Source of the DNA: Rana temporaria
Lineage: Eukaryota > Chordata > Amphibia > Anura > Ranidae
NCBI RefSeq assembly: GCF_905171775.1
Contig: NC_053490.1
Coordinates: 32,046,563-32,110,562 of the forward strand
Direction of reading: 5' to 3'
Length of the DNA: 64,000 bases
Part shown: piece by piece, positions 44,850 to 56,639 of the stretch
Layout: every line of letters begins with the position of its first letter
Numbering within the stretch: the stretch's first letter is position 1
Notes under the pieces: model-generated
What the model was told of the DNA's origin: nothing
The model's database searches: none
Seen by the model: only the letters and a program-made list of their open reading frames with translations
Position numbers and translations under genes: made by a program

Positions 44850-45954
44850 ATTAGTGTATCCCAAGCTTTGAACATCTCACAGAGCTCTGTTCAATCCATC
44901 ATTCGAAAATGGAAAGAGTATGGCACAACTGCAAACCTACCGAGACATGGCCGTCCACCTAAACTGACAGGCCAGACAAGGAGAGCATTAATCAGAGAAC
45001 CAGCCAAGAGGCCCATGGTAACCCTGGTGGAGCTGCAGAGATCCACAGCTCAGGTGCGAGAATCTGTCCACAGGACAACTATTAGGCCGCGTACACACGA
45101 TCAGTCCATCCGATGAGAACGGTCCGAAGGTTACCCGATGAAGCTGACTGATGGTCTGATGTGCCTACACTCCATAGGTTAAATAACCGATCGTGTCAGA
45201 ACGCAGTGACGTAAAACACAACGACGTGCTGAAAAAAACGAAGTTCAATGCTTCCAGGCATGCGTCAACTTGATTCTGAGCATGCGTGGGTTTTTAACCG
45301 ATGCTTTTGCATACTAACGATCGGCATCCATCAGTTCAATTTTAAAGCAAGTTCTAATTTTTTTGACCGAAGGTTAACTGACCGATGGGGCCCACACACG
45401 ATCGGTTTGGACCAATGAAAACGGTCCTTCAGTCCGATTTCATCGGTTTTGACCGATCGTGTGTACGCGGCCTTAGTCGTGCACTCCACAAATCTGGCCT
45501 TTATGGAAGAGTGACTAGAAGAAAGCCATTGTTGAAAGATAAGAAGTCCCATTTGCAGTTTGCGAGGAGCCATGTGGGGGACACAGCAAACATGTGGAAA
45601 AAGGTGTTCTGGTCAGATGAGACCAAAATGTACCTTTTTGGCCTAAAAGCAAAAGGCTATGTGTGGCGGAAAACTAACACTGCACTTCACCCTGAACACA
45701 CCATCCCCACCGTGAAACATGGTGGTGGCAGCATCATGTTGTGGGGATGCTTTGCTTCAGCAGGAACAGGGAAGCTGATCAGTGTTGATGGGAAGATGTA
45801 TGGAGCCAAATACAGGGCAATCTTAGCAGAAAACCTGTTAGAATCTGCAAAAGACTTGAGACTGGGGCGGAGATTCACCTTCCAGCAGGACAATGGCCTA
45901 AAACATACAGCCAGAGTTACAATGGAATGGTTTAGATCTAAGCATATTCATGTG
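44850..45954 (+). pseudogene. Tc1-like transposase (family D), interrupted and 3'-truncated
   Basis: 44868-45084 encodes the helix-turn-helix region (SSVQSIIRKWKEYGTTANLP, RHGRPPKLT). After the insertion at 45085-45472, 45473-45954 continues RALHKSGLYGRVTRRKPLL, the first catalytic Asp in WSDETKMY, VKHGGGSIMLWGCF and the second Asp in FQQDNGLKH. The sequence stops at RSKHIHV, just before the block holding the catalytic Glu, so it is dead. The frame is otherwise largely open on both sides of the insertion, hinting at modest age. Confidence 0.85.
45085..45472. mobile_element. GGCC-ended miniature element (CCGATGAAAACGG subtype)
   Basis: Ends GGCCGCGTACACACGATC and GATCGTGTGTACGCGGCC, an 18-bp perfect terminal inverted repeat, with TTA on both sides. 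The target is certain because Tc1 coding sequence is continuous across it. The 3-bp TTA duplication supports a PIF/Harbinger assignment for the family. Confidence 0.88.
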
Positions 45955-46240
45955 TTAACACATGCACGGTTTTCTCAGCAAGAAACAGCAAGAAAACTGC
46001 AGAGCTTTCTTGCCGAGTATACCGAGCGTGTGTACGAGGCTTTGAGGTTTCTCGTCAAGAAAACTGCCCAGAATCTAGATGAGAAAAATAAAGAACCTGC
46101 TCTCTATTTTCTTGTCGTGATTCTCGGCGTATCTCTCTCATTTGCATATTCGAATCGTAAATCAATGGGAGCGCCCCTTGCGGCCAGCGTAAATATGCGC
46201 CCACGATACGACGGCGTAGGAAGCTTACGTCGGTCGTCAT
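45955..46240. mobile_element. mosaic of miniature-element fragments
   Basis: 45958-46042 ends in GTGTGTACGAGGC and carries CAAGAAA-type arms of the GGCC family. 46043-46125 repeats the arm motif in another orientation. 46126-46240 matches the 3' part of CGTA copy B (12015-12135). The 289-codon frame at 45385-46254 runs through Tc1 and these pieces and is a chimera. Confidence 0.6.
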
Positions 46241-46296
46241 TTTTATCCGCTTGAAATCCGTCGGCTGGATTTTTATCCACCGATAAATGTCCACTA

Positions 46297-46378
46297 GGCC
46301 GTACACGACCGGTTCTATCCGCTGGAACTGATCTGCGGATAAATCCCAGCGGATAGATCCGGTCGTGTGTACAAGGCC
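46297..46378. mobile_element. 82-bp minimal GGCC-ended element
   Basis: Ends GGCCGTACACGACCGG and CCGGTCGTGTGTACAAGGCC with only GGATAAATCC-type arms between. It may be the smallest mobilisable form, or a deletion product. TA lies on both sides. Confidence 0.7.
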
Positions 46379-47487
46379 TAAGAGGACCAGTACCAGCCAT
46401 TCTACTCTAATAAAAGTAGAACGGCTAGTGAAGGGGGAGAGCGGGCTTGGGTGGCTGGGGGGGGGGGTGTGTGTGTGTGAGTTGCCCGGCTGCCATGGGA
46501 GAGACCTGTCAAAGTGGGCCAGTCTGGATGAAGTCCAGGGCCAAATTTCTGTCCCAGTCCAGCCCTGTCTTAAACTATAAGTCTGATAAAGTTAACTTTT
46601 CTAGTTTTAAACTTTCCTTACATATAGGTCTGATATAGTGTAACTGGCCATCATTCAGGCCATGGCAACCTATTTATTGCATTTTCCCCCAGTAGATATC
46701 CCCTTTGCTGCAAAAATGGCTAGAGGTTAGGCAGAGAACTGCCACAACTACGGAGTCACTGGATGTTCTTCTGCATTTAGAGTCCAACTTAAATGGTTTG
46801 AAAAAATGCAGATTGACATGTTTGCTTTGGAGTATTGCAGGAAGCACCTTGCTGTTCTCCGGATGAAGTGTGAAATAGATCAGAGGCTGACACTGGTTTA
46901 ATCACTGCCTAGTGAAGCGTTACAAGGATCAGCTAACAGCGCACTGCAGGTTAAAGCCACCGTACAATGGAGCTCTATGAGCTGCTGTGTAAAGGTCATG
47001 GTTTGCAGACACTCTGGACATGCTGCCAGGAACCCAGAGGTCACATCTTGTCATCAGTGCTGAGCAATTGTGCCCTCCATGGAACAGACAGCAAGAGCCC
47101 CCCCCAGTCAGACTTCTGCATTCCTCTTCCAATCTGCCCTCAGAGTCTGGGCAACCACTTTATTGTCTTTTGTGGTGCCATTCACCCATGACTGGGGCAC
47201 TTTCATATTGAATAAAGTCTATTTCAGTGAGTTTTATTAGTCTATATGCTTGTTTTACTTTTTTCAATTACTGTATTACACATTCAGATGATCACACTTT
47301 CTATTTGGTTACTGTCTGAGTTTATGGACAGCCTCTTACAATCTTTGATGAGCAGCTATTGAGCTAAAAGAATGAAATAGAGATTGCCCTATTTTCACCA
47401 AGTCAGACTTTTCACTGAGTCTACTGACCAGTGAAATTTCTAGTAATTCAGTAGAATGGACACCCATATACTAAATATAATGAAATA
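46379..47487. other. no supported gene
   Basis: Contains a G10 run and (GT)n at 46457-46478. An AATAAAG signal occurs near 47210 on the plus strand. No credible protein similarity in the open frames. Confidence 0.35.
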
Positions 47488-47489
47488 TA

Positions 47490-48395
47490 CAGGGTGGGCC
47501 ATTTATATGGATACACCTTAAAAAAATGGGAATGGTTGGTGATATTAACTTCCTGTTTGTGGCACATTAGTATTTGTGAGGGGGGAAACTTTTCAAGATG
47601 GGTGGTGACCATGGCGGCCATTTTGAAGTTGGCCATTTTTTAATCAAACTTTTGTTTTTTCAATAGGTAGAGGGTCATGTGACATCAAACTTCTTCGGAA
47701 TTTCACAAGAAAAACAATGGTATACTTGGTTTTAACTTAACTTTATTCTTTCATGAGTTATTTACAAGTTTCTGACCACTTATAAAATGTGTTCAATGTG
47801 CTCTCCAGTGACATGCGGCGAGTGCTACGCTGTGGGCTCTTGCTGAATGAAGCTAGGACAGCCACTGATGTTTCTTCATTAGTGACAGATTTCATGTGTC
47901 CACATTTTGGCAAATCCAACACTGAACCAGTTTGACGAAACTTAGCAAGCAGTTTGCTAACTGTAGCATGGGAGATGGGTGGTCTCGTAGGCTGTCTTGC
48001 ATTGAAATCTGCTGCAATGACCCGGTTACTGCGTTCACCAGACATCAACACAATTTCTATCCGCTCCGAACGTGTTAACCTCGGCGACATGTCAATGACT
48101 GTAAACAAAGAGAAACTTGTAAATAACTCATGAAAGAATAAAGTTACATTAAAACCAAACACACCATTGTTTTTCTTGTGAAATTCAGAATAAGTTTGAT
48201 GTGTCACATGACCCTCTTCCTATTGAAAAAACAAAAGTTGGATTCAAAATGGCCAACTTCAAAATGGCCGCCATGGTCACCACCCATCTTGAAAAGTTTC
48301 CCCCCTCACATATACTAATGTGCCACAAACAGGAAGTTAATATCACCAACCATTCCCATTTTATTAAGGTGTATCCATAGAAATGGCCCACCCTG
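47490..48395 (-). mobile_element. mariner/IS630-like element, internally deleted, with long inverted repeats
   Basis: Ends CAGGGTGGGCCATTTATATG and its complement CCATAGAAATGGCCCACCCTG-type sequence, between TA dinucleotides. Inverted arms run about 250-300 bp, so the DNA could fold almost completely. A short transposase remnant is read leftwards in the middle. Confidence 0.85.
47758..48090 (-). pseudogene. N-terminal DNA-binding part of a Tc1/mariner-superfamily transposase
   Basis: Starts MSPRLTRSERIEIVLMSGE, then an HTH-like RSNRVIAADFNAR and a second helix-turn-helix ISHATVSKLLAKFRQTG, followed by TNEETSVAVLASFSKSPQRS, the usual linker. It runs into the inverted repeat and ends at 47758. 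The whole DDE catalytic domain is missing. Function, if any, would be limited to DNA binding; exact family is uncertain. Confidence 0.7.
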
Positions 48396-50278
48396 TACTA
48401 CTACCCTATTAGGTGACCAATGTCACCTGGGTAGTGGGGGCTTCCTGTTGAATAATCTCATCTGAATTCACTTCTTGGAAGTAAAGTGGTATATAGCCCC
48501 ATGGCTTGGAGTGAACCATCCAAAATAACAATAGTAAAAAATATGGAACTATATATTACAGAAAGTCAGTAAACTTTTTTTAATATAGTTTAGTAATTTA
48601 TTAATGGCAGAATATTTAATCTAGTCCCACCAAATCTTTACTTTCTGGAGTTGAACAATTAATTTGATAATTACATTTTTATTGACTAATGTAAATTAAA
48701 ATGTAAACTAGCACCATACACCCTACAGTCCCTTACAATTACCCATGTGGATGATTAGCTTTGACTGCTCGCACCACTGGAGCAAGGTTCCTGGGAATTG
48801 AAAGTTGCGGTCTTCTGCCTCTTCTTTTCCTAGGGCTTCTGAGGCAGATCACAGCATTTCAGATTGATTAAAGTAGTCATGTGCCAACAAGCGACCAATC
48901 AGAATCCCTCCAATCCATCGTAGAAGACCTTGAATATGTTTTTTTTCAATCAGATTAATTATGTAAAGGCATATAAAGCCCTCCTGGCTCCTCCTGCCAT
49001 GTACAAGCCATAGGGATTTGTAGTTTTGAAAAACAGTTGTCTCCTATTTTTGGCCACTGCCTCAAACTACATTTCCAGGTGTCCTGTATCAAAGTCTTTA
49101 AGCTTGGAGTAACTTGGCTCTCCCATGATGGCTGGAGGAGAACGTAACAATAGCATAAAACTCAGGACCAGCAAGACAGATTCAGTTTGGAGCAACGTCT
49201 TTGTCTCATACTGTAGTCCGGTTTCATGGCTCCACACATTTACAATTCCTGGTGGATAGTAACTAGTTGAAACTGACTGAACATTGCCATGTGTATGGTC
49301 AACTTTAGAGCTTACAGAGAACTTCCTCTCTGAGCTTCAAGGGGCTCAGCAGGGTGGCAGGGAAGTAAAGGGACATTATATAATGTACTGTATGTGCTGT
49401 TGGTAGAACCACTATTAAACCAAGTCTATTCCCTTGCCCTCCTTGGATAGCGCATATGCTCATTTGAACCCCCATCCTCCATTTTTGGGAAGCGTGACCA
49501 AACTGACAGTGGTGATTTCATCTGGTTCATACTTTAAGTATAAAAGTATATCACCTTACTACCCATCCTTGTCATTATTACAGTTCCCAAGCTCATTGGC
49601 CTTGTCCCTAAGGCACTGTTGAGTCATGTGACCTCAGCCTCGGCAAGCCATATTTCCCAGCAGAGATGTGAAGAGGTTCTCTTGAATTTTGGGATAGTTT
49701 ACTCAACATCAACACCAGCAAATATTGAAATGGAAATTGACTCGTACAATCCTCCAAAGACCCCCTACCTTTGGCCTGCTCAATGTATAGTGTCACTGGT
49801 GACATAACATATTGAGTTTTCCACCTTCTGTAATATAAGCCTGCAATACTTACCACAAAGAATTTACAGGTGATGACCACATAGATATTAAATGGCTTTT
49901 CATATATCCCAATAAAATGCTATTGTGCTCATTCTTATATGTGTGTTTTTCCTTTGTGGTTTTATTTATTATATTCCATATTTATTTATAAGTATATTCA
50001 GTCAAACAGCAATACAACAGTTGAAACAAAAACCTGCCTCAAGATTTGTATAGTAATTTACAAACTTCTATGACATCACATAAACAAGATGACAGAACTA
50101 TTCAAGCCCCGCATCTCTTAGTATTATTGGCTGCCAACATTATATTGATATCATTCTGAGCATTCTCACTGCCATAAGTCCCTTCAATCCCCACCCATTA
50201 GCACAGGAAGCACTTACATAGCATATAACTGCTCTATGGACACGTACGACTGATGTTTTCTACCTCTGGTGAACTAAC
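48396..50278. other. no recognisable gene
   Basis: The stretch CAATACTTACCACAAAGAAT at about 49843 recurs at about 56489, so 49630-49900 contains some dispersed repeat. The rest shows no features I can support. Confidence 0.35.
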
Positions 50279-50518
50279 TGTAGCAAGGTATTACCCTTGC
50301 AAGCATCCTAAAGGACTGCAATTTGTGCTTTGAATATAAGTTGACTCCCTCTGGTGTTGGTTTCATGTTGGTTCATTACAACTTGTTTGGTTCAGTTACC
50401 CAGAGACAAAGACTCTAATATAGTGGGTAGCACAGAGACTACGTTGCCCACAAGGCTAATGTGCTACTAGAGGGCAGTGCGCCGTGTATGGCTTTATGGG
50501 AGGACTTATTTAAGGGGA

Positions 50519-51136
50519 AATGAGGGGGGAACTAATGCGCAAACCAACCTAACCAAGAATAAATATAGAACAAATAAATAGGTATGCAGCAGCCACCACT
50601 AATAGTGCTCACACACTGACAGTAAATGATAAAATGGGGGATGTGGTGGCGCTTGCAACAAAAATCACTAAAATAATGTATATAATAAATATAATAGATA
50701 CAACAAAATAGAATCCGCCTCCTGGTAATGATTAAAAGTGTATCACTCTAAACCGGAATACCATCCAACAAAAATAACCATAAAGTGGAGGATATTAAGA
50801 GTGAAAAATAATGAAATAGTGTGACGATTTTTGGATGAAGCACTGTTTGGATTATCATAATTCTATTTGAAGGATATGTTGTATACACAGTTTGAAGTTT
50901 GCTACTTTATTTAGACTATTGTGCTGTCATTGGCACATTGGTCACACTATTTCATTATTTTTCACTCTTAATATCCTCCACTTTATGGTTATTTTTGTTG
51001 GATGGTATTCCGGTTTAGAGTGATACACTTTTAATCATTACCAGGAGGCGGATTCTATTTTGTTGTATCTATTATATTTATTATATACATTATTTTAGTG
51101 ATTTTTGTTGCAAGCGCCACCACATCCCCCATTTTA
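50519..51136. mobile_element. 618-bp insertion with 13-bp target duplication, mostly inverted repeat
   Basis: TTATTTAAGGGGA occurs at 50506-50518 and 51137-51149. A 13-bp duplication is typical of LINE-mediated retroposition. The inserted DNA consists of about 110 bases, a 197-bp arm, a 115-bp spacer and the inverted arm. Confidence 0.75.
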
Positions 51137-51137
51137 T
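50629..51137. repeat. perfect 197-bp inverted repeat
   Basis: Left arm 50629-50825 and right arm 50941-51137 are exact reverse complements by direct reading, with a 115-bp spacer. Arms contain GATGTGGTGGCGCTTGC and AGAATCCGCCTCCTGGTAAT. Confidence 0.93.
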
Positions 51138-52022
51138 TATTTAAGGGGAGCACGCCCTCAGCTCTCTCTCTTGGGACGCCATCTTCAAGCCGGCAAGCGG
51201 CTTGTGCTGAGGCCTGCTGAAAGTCTTCTAGGCCTGAGAAGCCTGGGCCAACGGTTTTGAGGGCGGATCGCCTAGCCAGAAAGGGATCCTTGCTGCAGCA
51301 TCGCTGATCAGACCAGAGAGGTCTACGTTCCACAGCCCAGATGGAGCAGTCGGTGAGACAAGGCTTCATTAGGTGAGAGGGCACGTGCCTATCCACTTAT
51401 TTATTTAGTCCCAGGAAGTTGGGTTGTTATAGTTCCACCCGCATGTGCTGACAATTGCAATGTCACAAGCAGGGATACATTACACTTGAGAACAACACAG
51501 CGGTCTGGGAGGATTGATGCTTTAACTCTATACCACTTTATACTTTGAGTGTTCATGCTTGCTCCACCTTGTGACTGGATTCCAATTAACTAAGTGCACC
51601 AACGTGGCTAGCTGAAGATCAACTGCCTCTTAAGGGAACAGTCACCTGTTTTCCTATCCTTGCAACTAGTTGCTACAGGACATACACATCAGTTGAACTG
51701 TCCATTAGGGGGAGCCATACCAATGTGACTTCATGTGAATAATATAAGTGATTGCATTATGTTGTGTTTTTCTTCTATTGTTTACATGAGACCTGGCGGA
51801 GAGGTGCCCCAGTGCTGAAGTTAGTACACTGGGAGATTCCTCCACCACGTCCTCACTCAAGTCTGGCCCTCGGGTTGCTCTATGAGGGTCTGGTTACAGA
51901 GATACTTTAAACTGGTGGTGCTCCATTGATTGATACAGGGAGCTGTATGTATTTAATGTTCCCTGTATTACTATTGTTCTATTCTTTTACCAAGTAAACA
52001 TATTACCACTGGTTAAGCTACA

Positions 52023-52377
52023 TCTTGTGTTGGATGCTGTCTTTTGTAGCTGTGTAGCAGGCGAACAACAACAAGGTAACAACATTATACTACATTTATT
52101 GTTGTATGGTATCATTGAGGTCCTCTACCACCAAGTGGGGGTCCCAATCACATTGTTGTCCATTTGTGCCAGGGAGGGATCGAGCCAAATTGTGGGGGTT
52201 GACAAGAAGGCCCAAATCTAAACCAGCAGCTCCTTCAGGGGTAGTGCTACATAACCTATGTACCTTCTTTTCCCTCCCATCAGCTTACAGAGCAGGCATG
52301 CCCACTGCGAGCCTCATTATCACTTTCAACTGGTCATACAGTAAATGCACAAGTGAACTACTTGATGTTTTCATATA
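52023..52377. other. no recognisable feature
   Basis: Follows the possible LTR; no convincing primer-binding site or gag frame was found. Confidence 0.35.
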
Positions 52378-52664
52378 CAGTAAAACCTTGGACTGTAAGC
52401 ATAATTCGTTCCAGAAGCATGCTTGAAAGCACTTGTATATCAAAGCAAACTTTCCCATAAGAAATAATGGAAACTCAAATGATTCATTCCACCACCATTT
52501 ATTCATAAGTTTGTCAGTCTATAGTCCATAAAAAAAGATTATAGCAATGTGAAAGGTTGTGTAACCATAAAATGTCCATCCACACATGTCAGCCTCCCCA
52601 AGGGGATTAGAAGCAAAATCCAGCAGGAGCTACAGAGTATAAAGGAGAAGAGAGGCGCCTCTCA
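52378..52664. mobile_element. pogo/Tigger-like miniature element, left part
   Basis: Begins CAGTAAAACCTTGGACTG after TA and continues with CATAATTCGTTCCAGAAGC and ATATCAAAGCAAACTTTCCC, a pattern typical of vertebrate mariner/pogo miniature elements. The right end is not recognised before the next element. Confidence 0.5.
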
Positions 52665-52905
52665 TGCCTAGTACATACGACCGGTTTTCCCGACGGGAAA
52701 ACTGCCCAAAAACCGCTGGACAAAAAAAGAGAACCTGCTCTCTTTTTTCCCACTGGGAAAACCGGCGGACTTTTGCCCGGCAGTTTTTGGCAGTTTTCCT
52801 GTTGGGAAAACCGGCTGTGTGTAGGGGGAAAGACTGACCGAGCAGGTTCTTGGCTTTCCCCTCGGGTTTCTTGGCAGTAAAAAGTCCACTGGGAAACCCG
52901 TACCT
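52665..52905. mobile_element. GGCC-family miniature element (TTTTCCC subtype)
   Basis: GCCTAGTACATACGACCGG at the left and CCGGCTGTGTGTAGGGGG at 52810-52827, with arms of GGTTTTCCCGACGGGAAAAC type. The right part (52840-52905) repeats related motifs and may be a second fragment. Confidence 0.55.
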
Positions 52906-52913
52906 GTACTTAA

Positions 52914-53854
52914 GGACCGCCGCGCGACGATATACTTCGGCAGAATGGCACGGCTGGGCACAAGGACGTACATGTACATCCCCTTTAAGATCCCAGCCGT
53001 GGGGGCGCGCCCGCTGCCGGCGGCACACTCGCGACCTTGTCCTGAGCTCTGTGACCGCGCCCGCGGGACCCGTGAACCCGTGAACCCGATTGCCACCGGT
53101 GTCCCGCGATTGGGTCACAGAGCTTAAGAATGGGGAGAGGTAAGTGTAAACAAACCTCTCCCCATGCTTCCTAATGAGAATGTCACTGATCGTCTGTTTG
53201 CTGTCATAAAATCGCAATAAGCGTATATTAATTGGTTTATGCAAAAGTTATACCTTCTACAAAATAAGGGATAGTTTTATAGCATTTTTATTAATAATTG
53301 ATTTTTTTTACTAGTAATAGCAGCGATCTGTGATTTTTATCATGACTGCAAAATAATGGCGGACACATCGGACACTTTTGACGCTATTTTGGGACCATTG
53401 TCATTTATACAGCAATCAGTGCTATAAAAATGCACTGATTACTGTGTTAAATGACACTGGCAGGGAAGGGGTTAACCACTAGGGGGAAGGAAGGGGTTAA
53501 GTTTGTCCTAGGGAGTGATTCTTACTGTGGGGGGGGGGGGCTGGGCTACCAGTGACACGACATTGATTGCTGCTCCCAATGACAGGGAGCAGTAGATCAG
53601 TGTCCTGTCACAGGGCAGAACAGCAAAATGCCTTGTTTACACAGGCATCCCCATGTTCTGCAGCTCCATGACACGATCGTGGGACACTGTCAGACATCGA
53701 GTCCACGGGTCCTGGGTGTAGGCGCGGTCACGGGGCTCGTTAGCGGACACACACGTGCACGTACAACGTACGGGTACGTTGCTTTGCCCAGCCAGGCCAT
53801 TCTGCCGATGTATAAGTGCGTGAAACGGTCGGCAAGTGGGGGTGCGCTACACAG
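52914..53854. mobile_element. non-autonomous TTAA (piggyBac-type) element
   Basis: TTAA at 52910-52913 and 53855-53858. Both ends carry related inverted sequence (CGGCAGAATGGCACGGCTGG at the left; ATTCTGCCGATGTATAAG at the right). A hairpin ATGGGGAGAGGT/ACCTCTCCCCAT at 53130-53165 has TGTAAACA in its loop (53145-53152). The interior 53200-53460 is the inverse of 13440-13700. Confidence 0.82.
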
Positions 53855-54049
53855 TTAAATGGTAAACAACTTTTGTTGTGTGGACTCCTTTTCTTACCCT
53901 CAGGATTGGGACATATTCTGGAAATTATTAGCTGCTGGGTGAATCTGCTACTGGGGTCCTTTGTCATAAGACTTGAGGAAGGTATAAAATAGACTACTGG
54001 GTGGTGGTGGCTAGGCCAGAACCAGGGGCCTCCAGGTGGTGCTCCTGTA

Positions 54050-54619
54050 TAGGGTGATCACGTGTCTCGGATTGCCCGGGACTGTCCCGTAATTGACATG
54101 TCTGTCCTGGTCCCGGGCACCTTCATTCCGGGACAATACAATGTCCCGGAATGAAATAGAGGACACAGCCACCCCTTACTAACTAATAACTACATTTCCG
54201 GAACTGTCTGCTAGGGCCAGCGCTGCCTGGCATCTTGTAACCAATGACAATTTACTCTTAGACAGTGAGACCGGGAGCGAGTCCTGTGCCTAGTGCAGCA
54301 TTGCTGTCCCCACCCACCTCGGCACCTCCTCCTTCTCTGGCACCCAGCGGAAAGCGGCAGGGACTGGTGTGATCTTTATTCTGCAGATAGTAACGCCACT
54401 CCTTTCCTTCTACGCACGTGGCTCATGCAGAGGGAGTGACAGCAGCACTGCATCTGGTGACATGCTATGGGTGGCAAGCGGCACTGACTGCATCTGGTGG
54501 CAAGTGGCACATTCACCTGACAAATAACCAGCCGCCAAATTTCCCCCCGCATCTTTTTTTGGGGAAGATGAGAGAGGGGGTGTGTCCCTGAATGGCAGTA
54601 TGGAAATGTGGTCACCCTA
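54050..54619. mobile_element. hAT (Tip100/Zaphod-like) non-autonomous element
   Basis: Ends TAGGGTGATCACGTG and TGTGGTCACCCTA, with an exact 8-bp duplication CTCCTGTA at 54042-54049 and 54620-54627. Near the left end it has the GCCCGGGACTGTCCCG and TTCCGGGACA palindromes known from this group. No transposase. Confidence 0.88.
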
Positions 54620-55103
54620 CTCCTGTAATGGTGCCTAGTGTAGGATCCTTTGCAACTCAGTAAGCTCAGAGGAACCAGCCAGTCGGGAATATGCCTCCCA
54701 GCATGCAGTTAGGCTGCGACACAGCACTGCTACTGGTCAACTCTTTGACTTCACAATTATAATTGCCATATCTTTAAAGGGAACCTGTCATTTTTGCCCA
54801 TTCAGCACAAAGTGGCAGGTTTTTATGATAGGGCACAACAATCACTGATATTCACTTTTTCGAAGCTCCGCCTTTGTTTTGTTCGGCTGTCAGAACCCTC
54901 AGTATTACCTGGTACTTCTAGGTATGGTGTGTTACAGACCTTCTTCTCTTCCCTTCCTTTCAGGTCTGAGATGTCAATTGCCAGGCTTCAACACCATTGT
55001 ATGGGGGAACCTCCAAAACTGACCAACATGAAGCTTTTACAAGGAATAGAATTGGCGCTCTTGCAGTCCAGCAGGGCAGGGAGCAGAGAAGGTAAATGTC
55101 AGT

Positions 55104-55833
55104 GGCCCGGATTCAGAAAGGAGATAGGACGGCGTATCTCCGGATACGCCGTCGTATCTCTGAGTGTTCGTGGTCGTAACTATGCGACTGATTCAGAGAA
55201 TCAGTTACGCATAGATTTCCCTAAGATCCGACCGGCGTAAGTGTCTTACACCGTCGTATCTTAGCCTGCATATTTACGGTGGCTGCTAGGTGCCGCTTCC
55301 GTATAGTTACGCGATGAATATGCCAATTAGGTAGATACGCCGATTCAGAAACGTACGTCCGGCCGGCGCATTTTTTTACGTCGTTTACGTTAGGCTTTTT
55401 TCGGCGTAAAGTTACCTCTGCTATATGAGGCGTAGCCAATGTTAAGTATGGACGTCGTTCCCGTGTCGAGTTTAGAAAATTTTACGTCATTTGCGTAAGT
55501 CGTTCGCGAATAGGGCTGTACGTAAGTTACGTTCACGTCTAAAGCAATGATGACTTGCGGCGTAATTTCGAGCATGCGCAGTGGGATTTTTCCATGAACG
55601 GCGCATGCGCCGTTTGTAAAATACATCAAATACGTGAATTTACATAAAAGACGCCCACATCATTCACATTTGAATTAGGCGGGCTTACGCCGACACACAT
55701 ACGTTACGCCGCCGTAATTAAGGGCGCAAGTTCTTTCTGCATACGGAACTTGCACCCTAAGTTACGGCGGCGTACCGTATCTGCGATACGTTACGCCCGC
55801 CGATAGATAGACAAATCTATCTAAATCCGGGCC
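55104..55833 (+). mobile_element. CGTA-rich palindromic miniature transposon, copy I
   Basis: Ends GGCCCGGATTCAG and AAATCCGGGCC with AGT on both sides (55101-55103, 55834-55836). Hairpin 55726-55753 with stem GCAAGTTC/GAACTTGC, different from copy A. Confidence 0.85.
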
Positions 55834-56639
55834 AGTGTGTGTGTGTGTGTGTAGAGTGGTGGAATGAGGAAGTGAATCGTTTAATCAAGAGATCCTAAAT
55901 GGCCAAAGCAGCGGAATCTCTTTAGGAATTTCAGTGGCTAAACAAGAACCTTTAATACAACAGATGAGAGCAATCCAATCACATATGAGTGACACTTCAC
56001 GCTGGAAAATTATACAAGCATCATTTTTATGGAAAAAGGCAAATAAACAAAGATGGCGCTAAAACATTTTGGGCCTCATCTACAGACAATTAAAGCAAAA
56101 TGAAGACATCCGGACTTCGCTTCTCTCACTGTTTATAGAGCCCCTAATGTTCTTCAGATGTTCAGGAGGACACTCAATGCAGCTCCTGCGCAGGTCAGGG
56201 GACAATCGGTATGGCTCAGCTTATTGTATTAATCTTCTCTAATTGCAGCAGAGAGGTCTCAAAACTTCCTGCAATCAGAGACATTTCTGGAGTCAGATAA
56301 TTAGCGAAACCCCAATGAAGATCAGGACTTCAATTACTAATTGTGTACACAGGCAATCAATCCAATCACAGTCCTCTAGATAGGTATTTAAAGTCATTCT
56401 TTACCAGCAACACCTGATAAATGTCTTCTTTTTAATGGCTAGTTTAAAGAAAGACGCACTAAGAAAATGCGAAATAAACTTTGTTTGCAATACTTACCAC
56501 AAGGAATTTACTTTTGACCGCACAGAAATTAAAAGGTTTTACAGACATCCCAAGAAAAAGTTAAAGTTGTACTCACTTTTCTAGATGTCATTTTCTTTAT
56601 TTTATTGTATTACTGTTAACTAATTAATCAAATCTGTCC
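55834..56639. other. no recognisable gene
   Basis: A (GT)n run at 55836-55850. CAATACTTACCACAAGGAAT near 56489 repeats sequence from 49843. No other support. Confidence 0.35.

Larger units (their letters stand above)
50279..52022 (+). mobile_element. possible LTR, interrupted by an insertion
   Basis: TGTAGCAAGG at 50279 and GGTTAAGCTACA ending at 52022 resemble the TGTAGC...GCTACA ends of the solo LTR at 5203. A TATA-like TTATTTAAGGGG is followed by GACGCCATCTTC, as in that LTR. No flanking duplication was found, so boundaries are tentative. Confidence 0.35.

Noticed and set aside
45385..46254. A single 289-codon gene
   Set aside because: It joins part of a Harbinger-like element, a Tc1 transposase fragment and other miniature-element pieces; the frame is accidental at both ends.
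46379..47215. Possible host exon with polyadenylation signal near 47210
   Set aside because: Open frames are short, splice signals could not be paired and no protein family was recognised.
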